DNA from: Amycolatopsis dendrobii
Lineage (GTDB): Bacteria > Actinomycetota > Actinomycetes > Mycobacteriales > Pseudonocardiaceae
Length of the DNA stretch: 64,000 nucleotides
Assembly: GCF_014145675.1 (NCBI RefSeq)
Contig: NZ_JACGZW010000004.1
Span: 668,088 to 732,087 of the forward strand
Direction: 5' to 3'
Both the position numbers and the translations under genes were made by a program. The notes beneath the pieces are model-generated. The model did not search any database. It saw only the letters and a program-made list of their open reading frames with translations, and was not told the origin of the DNA. This document shows positions 26,527 to 34,810 of the stretch, piece by piece (the stretch's first letter is position 1; each line of letters begins with the position of its first letter).

Positions 26527-28233
26527 TCAGCGGTAACGGCCATCGGGGTCGAGCGTGCGCAGTAAGGCGAGTTCCTCGCCGGTGATCGGTTCCTCCACCG
26601 CCGTTTCGCCCAGCGGCAGGTCGGCGGCGGCCCAGCCGGTGTTCTGGGCGACGAGTTCGGCGGCGACTTTCGCCAGCGCGATCGGGTTGCCGGCCGGTTC
26701 GCTGGTGAGCACATTCGTCAGCCGGAACTCTCCGGTGCTCTCGGATCGGGTGAACCTGCCGAATTGGCTGGCCACTTCGACCACTCGATCGCCGGGGCTG
26801 GTGCGGTAGCTCACTTTCGGCACGAACCGGCGCGGGGAAGCCTGCGCCACGACCACGCAGTCGGTGCTCGAAGCGATGTCGTTGGCGCCGCCGGAGCCGG
26901 TGAGCCAGCGGCCGCTCGCCGAACGGCTGGTGTTGATCGTGCCGTACCGGTCGATTTCGGCCGCGCCGAGCACGCCGAGCGCCCGAGGATTCGCCGAGAC
27001 CATGCCGCCGAGGATTTCGGCGATTCCGCCGAGCCCTTCCGCCCGCTCGGCATGCCGGAGGCTGAACAGGAATACGTCGCCCGGTTCGGGCGTGAACCCG
27101 TACGCGCCGAGTTCCGAGGCGATCTTGACCGGGCAGCCCTCCCGGCGCAGCAGTTCGGCGGCAAGCCACGCGGCCATGTGCGAGGCTCCGATGCCGGCGA
27201 GAAGCGTGTCGTATCCGCCCGAACGCACGCGATCGGCGACCGCCCGCGCGCCGAGCACGATGACCCGTTCCTGGGTGCTCGCGGGCTCGCGGAGGTCCGT
27301 CGCGGCGCTCGGAAGCGCGGATCCGTCCCAGCGCAGTGCGGTACGTCGTGCGGAACCGAGCTTGTCGAGGTAACCGTCGTGCGAGCCCACGTCGAGCACC
27401 CACTCCCGGTACCAGTCCCGGCCGCGTTCCTCCGCCGCGCACCGGTCCACGATGTCCTCGATGAACTCGTAATCCTCGAGATAGCCGGAGACGCCCGGGG
27501 CCTCGGCGGCTCGCAGCGACTGCGGATGCGCGCCCATCGGCGCTTCGCACAGGCCCAGCACCCGCTGGCCGGGAACGATCACCCGGTCGGCAAGGCTGGC
27601 CATTTCCTCGCTGGAGACAATTCGCTCGACCGACGCGAGCACGCCTCGGCGGGCCGCGTAGGCGGCGTACTGCCCTTCGCCGAGAGGCGGGAACAGCACC
27701 ACGTTCCCGGCCTCGTCCGCGCAGGCGCCATGGACGAGGGTGAGATCGGGCCGAAGCGCGCTCACCAGCGTGAGCTGCCGCCGCGGGTCGGCTGGATCGG
27801 GGATTCGGTGCAGGTCGGAGCCCTTGCCTTCGGCGAGGTCGGTGCCGGCCAGCGATCCGGTGACCGCGTAGGGCAGCCCCATCGCCCCGGCCATCAGCCG
27901 CTGCACGTAGCTGAGCAGCGACCACGCTTCGAAGTCGAACGGCGTGCCCTCGGAAAGGTCGCGGTAGAGCGGATTCGGCCGGGGGGAAGGATAGGTGTCC
28001 CCGACGAAGCCCGCGATCACCTTGCGCACAGCCCCGGCGATCGTCAGCGCGTGCGCACTGGTGTGGATCGCGGTCGTGCTGATCGTGAACCGGCCCGCCG
28101 CCCCGAACTGGCGGCACAGCGCGTAGGTCAGCGCGTTCGGCCGGGACTGCGTTGCCGCGAGGTGCAGATGTTCGCCGGGGCGCACGAACCGGCGGACCAG
28201 GTCGTCCACATCGGACGCGATGACCGGGTTCAC
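26527..28233 (-). CDS. Fused CoA-transferase family I protein
   Basis: 568 residues, long enough to hold both alpha and beta halves of a family I CoA-transferase (glutaconate/3-oxoacid type). The N-terminal half shows VRPGEHLHLAATQSRPNAL; the C-terminal half has IASELGAYGF, whose Glu matches the catalytic SENG-type glutamate, and a GANDIASS strand near residue 455. It would move CoA between a donor thioester and a free acid, making a starter unit. Its ATG overlaps the stop of the KAS II gene (ATGA). The acid used cannot be deduced. Confidence 0.82.
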   Translation of the reverse strand: MNPVIASDVDDLVRRFVRPGEHLHLAATQSRPNALTYALCRQFGAAGRFTISTTAIHTSAHALTIAGAVRKVIAGFVGDTYPSPRPNPLYRDLSEGTPFDFEAWSLLSYVQRLMAGAMGLPYAVTGSLAGTDLAEGKGSDLHRIPDPADPRRQLTLVSALRPDLTLVHGACADEAGNVVLFPPLGEGQYAAYAARRGVLASVERIVSSEEMASLADRVIVPGQRVLGLCEAPMGAHPQSLRAAEAPGVSGYLEDYEFIEDIVDRCAAEERGRDWYREWVLDVGSHDGYLDKLGSARRTALRWDGSALPSAATDLREPASTQERVIVLGARAVADRVRSGGYDTLLAGIGASHMAAWLAAELLRREGCPVKIASELGAYGFTPEPGDVFLFSLRHAERAEGLGGIAEILGGMVSANPRALGVLGAAEIDRYGTINTSRSASGRWLTGSGGANDIASSTDCVVVAQASPRRFVPKVSYRTSPGDRVVEVASQFGRFTRSESTGEFRLTNVLTSEPAGNPIALAKVAAELVAQNTGWAAADLPLGETAVEEPITGEELALLRTLDPDGRYR

Positions 28234-29495
28234 GACAGCGCTCCCAACGCGAGCATCGAGGTCTGGCTGCCGAACGCGAATGACATGGACACCGCGAGAT
28301 CGGCGTCGACCGCGCGGCTTCCCTCAGCCACGTGGTCGTGGTCGCACTCGGGATCGGGGCGGCGCAGGTTGATCGTCGGCGCGATGCGGCCGTGGCGCAG
28401 CATCAGGCTGGTGGCCGCGGCGTTGATGATGCCGGCGACGCCGAACGTGTGCCCGTAGATCGGCTTGTTCGAGCTGATCGGCGGCAACTCGGAAACCCGC
28501 CGGCCCGGATAGAGGGCCCGCAGCGCCCGGCTTTCCGCGAGATCGTTGTAACGGGTCGCGGTGCCGTGCGCACAGAAGTAGCCGACCTCGTCCGGTTTAC
28601 GACCCGCCTCGGCGAGGAGATCGTGCACGACGCCTGCGGTCACCTTGCCGCTCAGGTCCATTGTGGTCGGATGGTCCGCCTCGTTGAACGACTTGTGGCC
28701 GAGCACCGTCGCGTACGGAGTGGCCCCGCGTCTCTCGGCGTGCGAAAGCCGCTCCAGCACCAGGACGACGGCGCCTTCGCCTAATGCGAAACCGTTGCGG
28801 TCGGCGCTGTAGGGGCGTACGGCGTTGGCCGGGTCGGTTTCCTCTTCGGACAGCACCCCTTTGCCCAACGCCAGGTAGCATTTGGCCACCTCGGGCAGGA
28901 TCGGGAATTCGTGCCCGCCGGCGAGCACCACGTCGCTGGTGCCGCTCCGCAGTTCGCGCACTGCCGTGCCGATCGCCTGGTGCCCGCCGACGCAGGCGTT
29001 GCTGATCGTCGTCACCAATCCCTGCGCGCCGAGGTAGATCGCTGAAAGACTGGCCGGGGAGCCGGGCAGCCCGCGGAACATGGCTCCTTTGTCGGAGAAC
29101 GCGGCGGGATCCTCGCCGAGGATGGCCTGTTGCCACCACCCGAGCGGCCCCCTGGACGAGGAGAACACAACGCTCAGCCGCCGCGGATCGACGTCGCCCC
29201 TTGCCAGGACCGCGTCCCGCCGTGCCTCGGCGGCGGCGGACATGGTGATGAGCACGTCGCGCGAGTACTTGGCGGCGTGCGCGTCCGCCAGTTCCGGCAG
29301 GTAGCGGTGGTGGTCGAAGGACCCGATCTCCGCGGCGACGCGCACCGGCAGGTCTGCGGCGCCGGGTTCGAACCTGGTCAGCCTGCCGACCTGCGACCGG
29401 CCGCCGGCGATGTTGTCCCAGAACTCGGCGACATCTGTCGTATGAGGGAGCATGACGCCGATTCCGGTGACCACGACGGTATCTGAATCAACCAT
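28230..29495 (-). CDS. Beta-ketoacyl-ACP synthase II (FabF-type)
   Basis: 421 residues. Complete Cys-His-His active site: Cys168 in TISNACVGG, His310 in CAHGTATRYND, His349 in NKPIYGHTFGVAG. This enzyme elongates an acyl-ACP with malonyl-ACP. It opens the eight-gene operon that runs to 20562; no chain-length-factor partner follows, so it is FabF-like rather than a type II polyketide KS/CLF pair. The region before it holds three copies of a 7-base repeat (29541-29578) and a hairpin. Confidence 0.9.
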   Translation of the reverse strand: MVDSDTVVVTGIGVMLPHTTDVAEFWDNIAGGRSQVGRLTRFEPGAADLPVRVAAEIGSFDHHRYLPELADAHAAKYSRDVLITMSAAAEARRDAVLARGDVDPRRLSVVFSSSRGPLGWWQQAILGEDPAAFSDKGAMFRGLPGSPASLSAIYLGAQGLVTTISNACVGGHQAIGTAVRELRSGTSDVVLAGGHEFPILPEVAKCYLALGKGVLSEEETDPANAVRPYSADRNGFALGEGAVVLVLERLSHAERRGATPYATVLGHKSFNEADHPTTMDLSGKVTAGVVHDLLAEAGRKPDEVGYFCAHGTATRYNDLAESRALRALYPGRRVSELPPISSNKPIYGHTFGVAGIINAAATSLMLRHGRIAPTINLRRPDPECDHDHVAEGSRAVDADLAVSMSFAFGSQTSMLALGALS

Positions 29496-29540
29496 GCTGC
29501 CACGCTATCCGTGCCACGCCGGAAAACCGCAGGACAACCG

Positions 29541-29578
29541 GTACTCGATCCCTTGGTAATCAGTACTCGGCGTACTCG
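29541..29578 (-). promoter_or_regulatory. Triple GTACTCG repeat upstream of the biosynthetic operon
   Basis: GTACTCG occurs at 29541-29547, 29563-29569 and 29572-29578, which read CGAGTAC on the coding strand 46-83 bases before the KAS II start. A fourth CGAGTAC is found before the NarL-type regulator (32018). It looks like a binding site set for one regulator; no protein is assigned. Confidence 0.45.
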
Positions 29579-29598
29579 GAAAGGCAGCCGAAAAGAAC

Positions 29599-29630
29599 AT
29601 CGGCCGCTGCCGGTTCGGGCAGCGGCCGAT
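29599..29630 (-). terminator. Terminator of the NTF2-like gene unit
   Basis: Perfect 13-base arms (29599-29611, 29618-29630) with a 6-base loop, after the NTF2-like stop. It separates the SDR/kinase/NTF2 unit from the core operon. Confidence 0.75.
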
Positions 29631-29651
29631 CAACGGAAACATGTGCGAATT

Positions 29652-30107
29652 TCAGTGCGCCCGGGTGCCGTCAGCCCGGATCGGCGACCACCACAGCGCG
29701 GAAGTGGTGCCGCCGTCCCCCATCAGCACTCCGCGCCCTTCGACGATCTTCCCGTCGCGCCAGCGAAGCACGTGGAGCGCGTCGACGTCGAGCTTGTCGT
29801 ACGGAGACGTGCTGTCGTGGTCCGCGCCCGCCCGGACGGCCCAATTCTTGTTGATGTCCACGGAATAGCCGGAGTCCGGATTGACCAGCACCGTCACATT
29901 TTCCGCGCGGTACGTTCCCGCGGAATACTCGCCAACCGTGGCAAGAAAACCGAGGAACTCGTCAAGTCCTTCGTACCAGCCCGCGTGTCCGTGGTTCCCG
30001 GGTATCTCGAACCGGACGTTCTCGTCCCAGTATTCGAGCATCTTGCCCCGGTCGCCCGAGGCGAGCGCCTCGAACGCGAGGCCCACCCGATCGACAGTCA
30101 GTTCCAT
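29652..30107 (-). CDS. NTF2/SnoaL-like small protein
   Basis: 151 residues of the cone-shaped NTF2 fold: VGLAFEALASGDRGKMLEYW at the N-terminus, a middle strand with YRAENVTVLV, and LHVLRWRDGKIVEGRGV near the C-terminus. SnoaL-like proteins act as cyclases, isomerases or epoxide hydrolases in biosynthetic clusters, or only bind ligands. It follows the phosphotransferase gene by 18 bases with a good GGGAGG site. Catalytic residues cannot be assigned with confidence. Confidence 0.8.
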   Translation of the reverse strand: MELTVDRVGLAFEALASGDRGKMLEYWDENVRFEIPGNHGHAGWYEGLDEFLGFLATVGEYSAGTYRAENVTVLVNPDSGYSVDINKNWAVRAGADHDSTSPYDKLDVDALHVLRWRDGKIVEGRGVLMGDGGTTSALWWSPIRADGTRAH

Positions 30108-30126
30108 TCTTCCTCCCTTGTCGATG

Positions 30127-31146
30127 TCATTCGGCCCAGGCCTCGAGGCCGCGGGCCACGATCTGCGGCACGGCGTCGCCGACCCCGTCGAATCCCGATC
30201 CCGCGGTGAGCCCGCGCCGATGGCGCGCGTGCACGCCTTCGAGGATCACGGCGATCCGGTAATAGCCGAACGCGACGTACCATCCGAGGTCGGACAGCGA
30301 GTTCCCGGACCGGGCCGTGTAACGGCGTGCTAATTCCTCTCGCGCCGGCCAGCCGTGGCGGACACCGGGAGAGCACGGCACGGACAGGCCGAGGTCGGCG
30401 AAGCCGTCCCAATACATGCAGAACGTGCCGACGTCGGCGAGCGGGTCGCCGATCGTGGACATTTCCCAGTCGAGCACCGCGGTGATTTCGCCGCCGGTGC
30501 CGATCAGCACGTTGTCGAGGCGATAGTCACCGTGCACAAGCACGCTAGGACGAGGTGCCGGACGGTGTTCGGCAAGCAGGTCCGCCAACCGGTCGATGCC
30601 AGGCAGCGGGCGTTCGCGCGCTCCGGCCAGCTGGGCGGCCCAGCGCCGGAGCTGGCGGTCGAGATATCCGGAGGAGCGGCCGAAATCGGCAAGGCCGATG
30701 CTGGCCCAGGGCGCCGAATGCAGGTTCGCCAGCGTGTCGACCAGTGCGTGCGCGATGAGCGTGCCCTGCACGCGATCGAGTTCGCCGAGGTCGTCGTCGG
30801 TCCGGTAGATCCGTCCCGGCGACTTGCGCATGACGAGGAAGGGCGCACCGAGGACTGATCGGTCGTCGCAATATCCGATCACCTCAGGCACCGGCACGCC
30901 GGTCTTGGCGAGCGCGACCATGGCGCGGAACTCCCTGCGCATGTCGTGCGCGGCCGCGTGGACGTGGCCCAGCGGCGGCCTCCGCACCACCAGTGCGCAC
31001 TTGCCGTCAGTGACTTCGAAGGTCAGGTTGGACCGGCCGCCGGAGATGAGGCTTACCGACGCCGTGGACGGATCGAAGTCGGGCGCAGGCCCGGCCAGCC
31101 ACTGAATCAACCGGCCGGTGTCGAGCGCGTCCGTCGCGGTTCTCAC
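30127..31146 (-). CDS. APH-fold phosphotransferase (ACAD10/11- or LvaA-type)
   Basis: 339 residues. Kinase marks: ISGGRSNLTFEV (nucleotide loop), catalytic VHGDYRLDNVL and metal-binding VLDWEMSTIGDP. The branch is that found fused to or beside acyl-CoA dehydrogenases, where it phosphorylates 4-hydroxyacyl groups (human ACAD10/11, bacterial LvaA). An ACAD10/11-like gene lies at 19261. Start is GTG at 31144-31146 overlapping the SDR stop (GTGA). It could alternatively phosphorylate the cluster product. Confidence 0.85.
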   Translation of the reverse strand: MRTATDALDTGRLIQWLAGPAPDFDPSTASVSLISGGRSNLTFEVTDGKCALVVRRPPLGHVHAAAHDMRREFRAMVALAKTGVPVPEVIGYCDDRSVLGAPFLVMRKSPGRIYRTDDDLGELDRVQGTLIAHALVDTLANLHSAPWASIGLADFGRSSGYLDRQLRRWAAQLAGARERPLPGIDRLADLLAEHRPAPRPSVLVHGDYRLDNVLIGTGGEITAVLDWEMSTIGDPLADVGTFCMYWDGFADLGLSVPCSPGVRHGWPAREELARRYTARSGNSLSDLGWYVAFGYYRIAVILEGVHARHRRGLTAGSGFDGVGDAVPQIVARGLEAWAE

Positions 31147-31895
31147 GCGTTCGCGACGAGGGTCAGGCCGCCGTCGACGACCACCGTCTGCCCGGTCACC
31201 CAGGACGCCTCCGCCGAGGCCAGGTACGCGACCAACCCCGCGACGTCGTCCGGTTCGCCGAGGCGCTGCAACGGATAGCCCGCGGCCGCCTCGGCCTCCC
31301 GGCCTTCGTACAGCCGTTGTGCGAATCGGGTCCGGATCACGCCCGGGGCGACCGCATTCACGCGCACGGTGGGCGCGAGTTCGGTTGCGAGCTGTTCGGT
31401 GAGGCGGATCAGTGCGGCTTTGCTCGCGCCGTAGCCTCCGATGCCCGGGACCGGCCGCAGACCGGCCACGGCGGCGACATTGACCACGGTGCCGCCGTTG
31501 TCGCCTTGCCAAGCAGCGACGACTTTGCGGATCCAGCCGAGCGGGCCGACCAGGTTGGTGTCGAGCACCTTCCGCAGCGTCGCGTCTTCGAGTTCCAGCA
31601 CCGGCCCGAACGCGGGGTTCGCAGCGGAGTTGTTCACGAGCACGTCGATGCGCCCGAACTCGGCCATCACCCTGGCGACCACTTCGTCCTGGTGCCCGGG
31701 TTCGGCCGCATTGCCCGCGATGCCGATTGCCTTTCCCGGCGGCCCGATACTCGACACGGCCGCGGCCAGTTGCCCGGCCTTGCGAGCGGTCGCGCAGACG
31801 ACCGCTCCTTCTCTCGCCAGCCGTCGCGCGACTGCCATGCCGATGCCGCGACTCGCTCCGGTCACGATGGCTACCTGGCCGGCAAACCGGTTCAT
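31143..31895 (-). CDS. Short-chain dehydrogenase lacking the catalytic serine
   Basis: 250 residues. TGASRGIGMAVARRL and the YxxxK motif (YGASK) are intact and the tail SWVTGQTVVVDGG is usual. The active-site Ser, expected 13 residues before the Tyr, is Ala: the strand reads VVNVAAVAGL where NISSVAG is normal. It may be slow, use another donor, or have a binding role. First gene of the SDR-phosphotransferase-NTF2 unit, coupled to the kinase gene by a GTGA overlap, and divergent from the NarL-type regulator. Confidence 0.88.
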   Translation of the reverse strand: MNRFAGQVAIVTGASRGIGMAVARRLAREGAVVCATARKAGQLAAAVSSIGPPGKAIGIAGNAAEPGHQDEVVARVMAEFGRIDVLVNNSAANPAFGPVLELEDATLRKVLDTNLVGPLGWIRKVVAAWQGDNGGTVVNVAAVAGLRPVPGIGGYGASKAALIRLTEQLATELAPTVRVNAVAPGVIRTRFAQRLYEGREAEAAAGYPLQRLGEPDDVAGLVAYLASAEASWVTGQTVVVDGGLTLVANA

Positions 31896-32017
31896 CCGTC
31901 CTCGACCCCGAATCCGAATTGAGTGCTGGGTGAATTGCCGATCTCCGGCACCTGGCCGACTCTAACGACGCGCAGGCGCGACACCGCCGTACCGCACGTC
32001 CGGAATCGGCCGCGCAA

Positions 32018-32035
32018 CGAGTACCGCGGGTACCG
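32018..32035 (+). promoter_or_regulatory. CGAGTAC copy with GTACC inverted repeat before the NarL-type regulator
   Basis: CGAGTAC at 32018-32024 continues into GTACC-GCG-GGTAC (32021-32033). The same 7-mer is repeated three times before the KAS II operon. It sits in the 264-base divergent region between the SDR and regulator genes; it could serve either. Confidence 0.4.
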
Positions 32036-32159
32036 GATCGAATGTTCCGCGAAGCGCCGGCTCCGTCAATATGAACACAAACCCGGAACGTCCTCCGAGC
32101 CGTCTATCTTCAGGCTCAGGACGAGGTACGCCCTGTTCGCCGAACGAGGGGGAATGCTC

Positions 32160-32870
32160 ATGGGGGAGACTGTCCACGACAGGAAGAGCGCCGCCGGGCC
32201 GAGAATCCTGGTGGTGGATCCGTTTCCGTTGCTGCGCGACGCGCTCGACGGATTACTCTCGGCAAGCGGGGTAGCCGGTTTCGTGGAGCATGCCGGCGAT
32301 TTGGAGACGGCACTCGCCAAATGCGCCGCGCGCCGCGTCGACATCGTCGTGACAGATGTCGACTTGACCGGTCGCCACGACGGAATAAGGCTGTGCCGCC
32401 AGATCAAGCGCGTTCCGCAGCCGCCGAGGGTGCTGGTGCTGTCCAGCGTGACCACGCCGGAGATCGTGGCGGATTGCGTCTCCAGCGGTGCGGACAGCTT
32501 CGTGCATCGAAGTGCGAACCCGGATGTCGTCGTCGTCGCGATCACGACGATGATCGAGGCCCGGCAGCCGATCTGGTTTGTCGGCGGAGGGGCGACCGGC
32601 CGCCGCCAGGAGGGGGAAACGCTGACCGCGGTATCGGCCATGGCGAACTTGACCAGCCGCGAGCGCGAGGTGCTTTCGCTGGTCCTGCTGCGTTTCTCCA
32701 ACGACGAGATCGCCGCCCGCCTGCACCTGGCCAAGCAGACGGTGAAGAACTACGTCAGTTCGACCCTGCAAAAGCTCGGCTTCGCCAGCAGGGCCGAGTT
32801 GTTCGCGAGCCCTTTCGGCGCGCAGTACCACGATGTTGTCCATCGCCTTGTTCCGGCCGGAGTCTGCTGA
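32160..32870 (+). CDS. NarL/FixJ-family response regulator
   Basis: 236 residues. Receiver domain with RILVVDPFPLLRDAL and Asp66 in VVTDVDLTGRHDG; LuxR helix-turn-helix at about 160-220 (LTSREREVLSLVLLRFSNDE). The acidic pair after VV is VVDP, with only one Asp, so phosphorylation may be weak or absent. No kinase gene is adjacent. Two ATG codons (32154, 32160) lie close; the GAGGGGGA site favours 32160. The position beside the biosynthetic genes and the shared CGAGTAC element suggest that it controls the cluster. Confidence 0.85.
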   Translation: MGETVHDRKSAAGPRILVVDPFPLLRDALDGLLSASGVAGFVEHAGDLETALAKCAARRVDIVVTDVDLTGRHDGIRLCRQIKRVPQPPRVLVLSSVTTPEIVADCVSSGADSFVHRSANPDVVVVAITTMIEARQPIWFVGGGATGRRQEGETLTAVSAMANLTSREREVLSLVLLRFSNDEIAARLHLAKQTVKNYVSSTLQKLGFASRAELFASPFGAQYHDVVHRLVPAGVC

Positions 32871-32890
32871 TCTCTCCGGTTTCTTGCCGG

Positions 32891-32949
32891 GAAACGAAAG
32901 CCGGTCTCGGACCACCGGGGAGCAGTGGTCCGAGACCGGCTTTCGTTTC
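32891..32949. terminator. Bidirectional terminator, 25-bp stem
   Basis: Perfect 25-base arms (32891-32915 and 32925-32949), 9-base loop, between the convergent regulator and MFS exporter genes. Confidence 0.85.
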
Positions 32950-32955
32950 GACCGG

Positions 32956-34533
32956 TTACGCGGGCGCTTCTGCCGGGTCGCCGGCCGGAACGCCTTCTCC
33001 CGCTGTCGACGCCGCCTTGTCCGGGCGGTCGAGGACCAGCAGGATCAGCGCGGCAAGCGCGCAGAGACCGGCAAGCGACCAGAGAACGATGTGCAGCGCG
33101 TTGGTGTAGGCGCCGCTGAGCAGCTCCTGGAAAGCAGGCCGGGCGCTCGGCGAAACCGAACTCGTCGCCGTCGCCATGTCGCCCTGGTTGACCATGTTCG
33201 CCAGTTCCTGTGCGCGATAACGCGTGTCGAAACCGCCGGTCCGCCCCGCGATCTTCGCCCCGGTGACGCCCGCGAGCATGGCTCCGACCACGGCGATGCC
33301 GGTCGCCTCGCCGCCGAGGCGGACCGTGTTGAACATTCCCGCGGCCATGCCGACGCGAGCTGGGTCGACCGCGCTCACCGCGGCCCCGTCCATCACCCCG
33401 AACGAGATGCCGATCCCGATCCCGACGACCAGGTACGGCCCGAGCACGGCCAGCGCACCGGCTCCCGGATGGATGACGGTCAGCCAGGCGACGCCGGCTC
33501 CGGTCAGCACGACGGTGGTGAGCACCAGGACGCGGACCGAAACCCATTTCGCCAGGTAACCGGTCACCAGCGGCAAGACGAGCGTGGGCACGGTCAGCAT
33601 CATGAGCACCAGGCCCGCCTGCGCGGCGCTCAGCCCGTCCACCGCGCTGTAGTACGCGGGCAGGTAGACCAGCAGCGGCGTGAACCCGAAGACCAGTGCG
33701 AGGACAGCCAGGCACAGCGCGGCATAGCGGCGCTGGAGCAGCAGCGACAGGTCGAACATCGGATCCGCGACGCGCCGTTCGACCACGCCGAACAACCCCA
33801 GCAGCACCACCGCGGCGATCAGGCAGCCCAGCACGAGCCCACTGCCCCAGCCGAGCTGAGGTCCCTCCAGCAAACCGAGGATCAACGCGAACAACGCCAG
33901 CGTGAACGTCGTCGTGCCTGCCCAGTCGATCTTGCCCGCGCGCGGGTTCCTGGACTCGCCGATCGTGGAACTGGCGAGCAGCAAAAGGATCCCGATCAGC
34001 GCGGGCACATAGAACACCGCTCGCCAGCCGAACTGGGTGTTCAGCGTTCCGCAGACGAAGGGGCCGAACGCGAGTCCGGCCCCGACCGAGGTGCCGAACA
34101 CGCCGAAGGCCTTCGCCCGGGCCGCTGGATCTTCGAACATCGCGGCAAGGCTCGCCACTCCGCACGTGAGCACGCCGGCCGCACCGATTCCGGCGACGCT
34201 GCGGGCGAGGTCGAGGATCAGCATGTTCGGCGCGACGGCCGAGATCAGCAGCGCACCTGCGAACACGGCCATGCCGATCCGGAACACCCGGCGCCTGCCC
34301 ACCAGGTCGCCGAGGCTTCCGCTGGCGAGCATGAAGGCGGCGAAGGTGAGGTCGTAGCCGTTGATCACCCATTGGACCGAAGTAAGGTCCGCATGCAGAT
34401 ATTCACCGATTTCCGGCAAAGCGACGGAAGGCCCGGCGAGCGACACCGGCAGCAGAACACAGGCCACCGCGATGACGAACAGCCCGAGTCCCGGACGCTT
34501 CACGGCGGTGCCCGAATCGGAATTCGTGGACAC
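32956..34533 (-). CDS. MFS exporter, DHA2 family (14 TM)
   Basis: 525 residues with about 14 hydrophobic segments. Family marks are LPEIGEYLHADLTSVQWVIN in TM1-2, the motif A-like GDLVGRRRVF, and the motif C-like GVFGTSVGAGLAFGP. DHA2 pumps export drugs and antibiotics with proton antiport, and clusters often carry one for self-protection. The start GTG at 34533 has GAGGGGA six bases before; an upstream TTG is less likely. Probably exports the product of the neighbouring biosynthetic genes. Confidence 0.88.
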   Translation of the reverse strand: MSTNSDSGTAVKRPGLGLFVIAVACVLLPVSLAGPSVALPEIGEYLHADLTSVQWVINGYDLTFAAFMLASGSLGDLVGRRRVFRIGMAVFAGALLISAVAPNMLILDLARSVAGIGAAGVLTCGVASLAAMFEDPAARAKAFGVFGTSVGAGLAFGPFVCGTLNTQFGWRAVFYVPALIGILLLLASSTIGESRNPRAGKIDWAGTTTFTLALFALILGLLEGPQLGWGSGLVLGCLIAAVVLLGLFGVVERRVADPMFDLSLLLQRRYAALCLAVLALVFGFTPLLVYLPAYYSAVDGLSAAQAGLVLMMLTVPTLVLPLVTGYLAKWVSVRVLVLTTVVLTGAGVAWLTVIHPGAGALAVLGPYLVVGIGIGISFGVMDGAAVSAVDPARVGMAAGMFNTVRLGGEATGIAVVGAMLAGVTGAKIAGRTGGFDTRYRAQELANMVNQGDMATATSSVSPSARPAFQELLSGAYTNALHIVLWSLAGLCALAALILLVLDRPDKAASTAGEGVPAGDPAEAPA

Positions 34534-34573
34534 GAGAAATCCCCTCGTCAACCAGAATAGGAAAAGAATGCGG

Positions 34574-34603
34574 GGGAGCCGGAATTCGAGTCCGCCGGCT
34601 CCC
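34574..34603 (-). terminator. Hairpin after the tautomerase gene
   Basis: 9-base arms (34574-34582, 34595-34603) with a 12-base loop, 19 bases after the tautomerase stop. Confidence 0.55.
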
Positions 34604-34621
34604 TCGCCTCTGGAACCCGGC

Positions 34622-34810
34622 CTACTTCGGAGTGTCGGCGATCAGCTTGCCGGCGGCACCCCAGCTGTCCGCGGGCACCTCGTTGAACCACACCTGCACA
34701 GTGTCGGCCGGAATGCCGTACGCGTCCACGAAAGCGTCCGTGATCTTGCTGATGAGATCACGTTTGAGCTGGACATCACGAGGTCCTTGCAGGACCGTCA
34801 CGACCGGCAT
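34622..34810 (-). CDS. 4-oxalocrotonate tautomerase-family protein
   Basis: 62 residues. The start ATG-CCG at 34808-34810 gives the catalytic N-terminal Pro1 (MPVVTVLQGP) required in this family, with GGAGGAG upstream; a GTG two codons earlier would block Pro1 and is rejected. IPADTVQVWFNEVP is the typical second half. Such proteins tautomerise 2-hydroxymuconate-like enols or hydrate/dehalogenate acids. It shares direction with the MFS gene and may belong to the biosynthetic cluster. Confidence 0.88.
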   Translation of the reverse strand: MPVVTVLQGPRDVQLKRDLISKITDAFVDAYGIPADTVQVWFNEVPADSWGAAGKLIADTPK

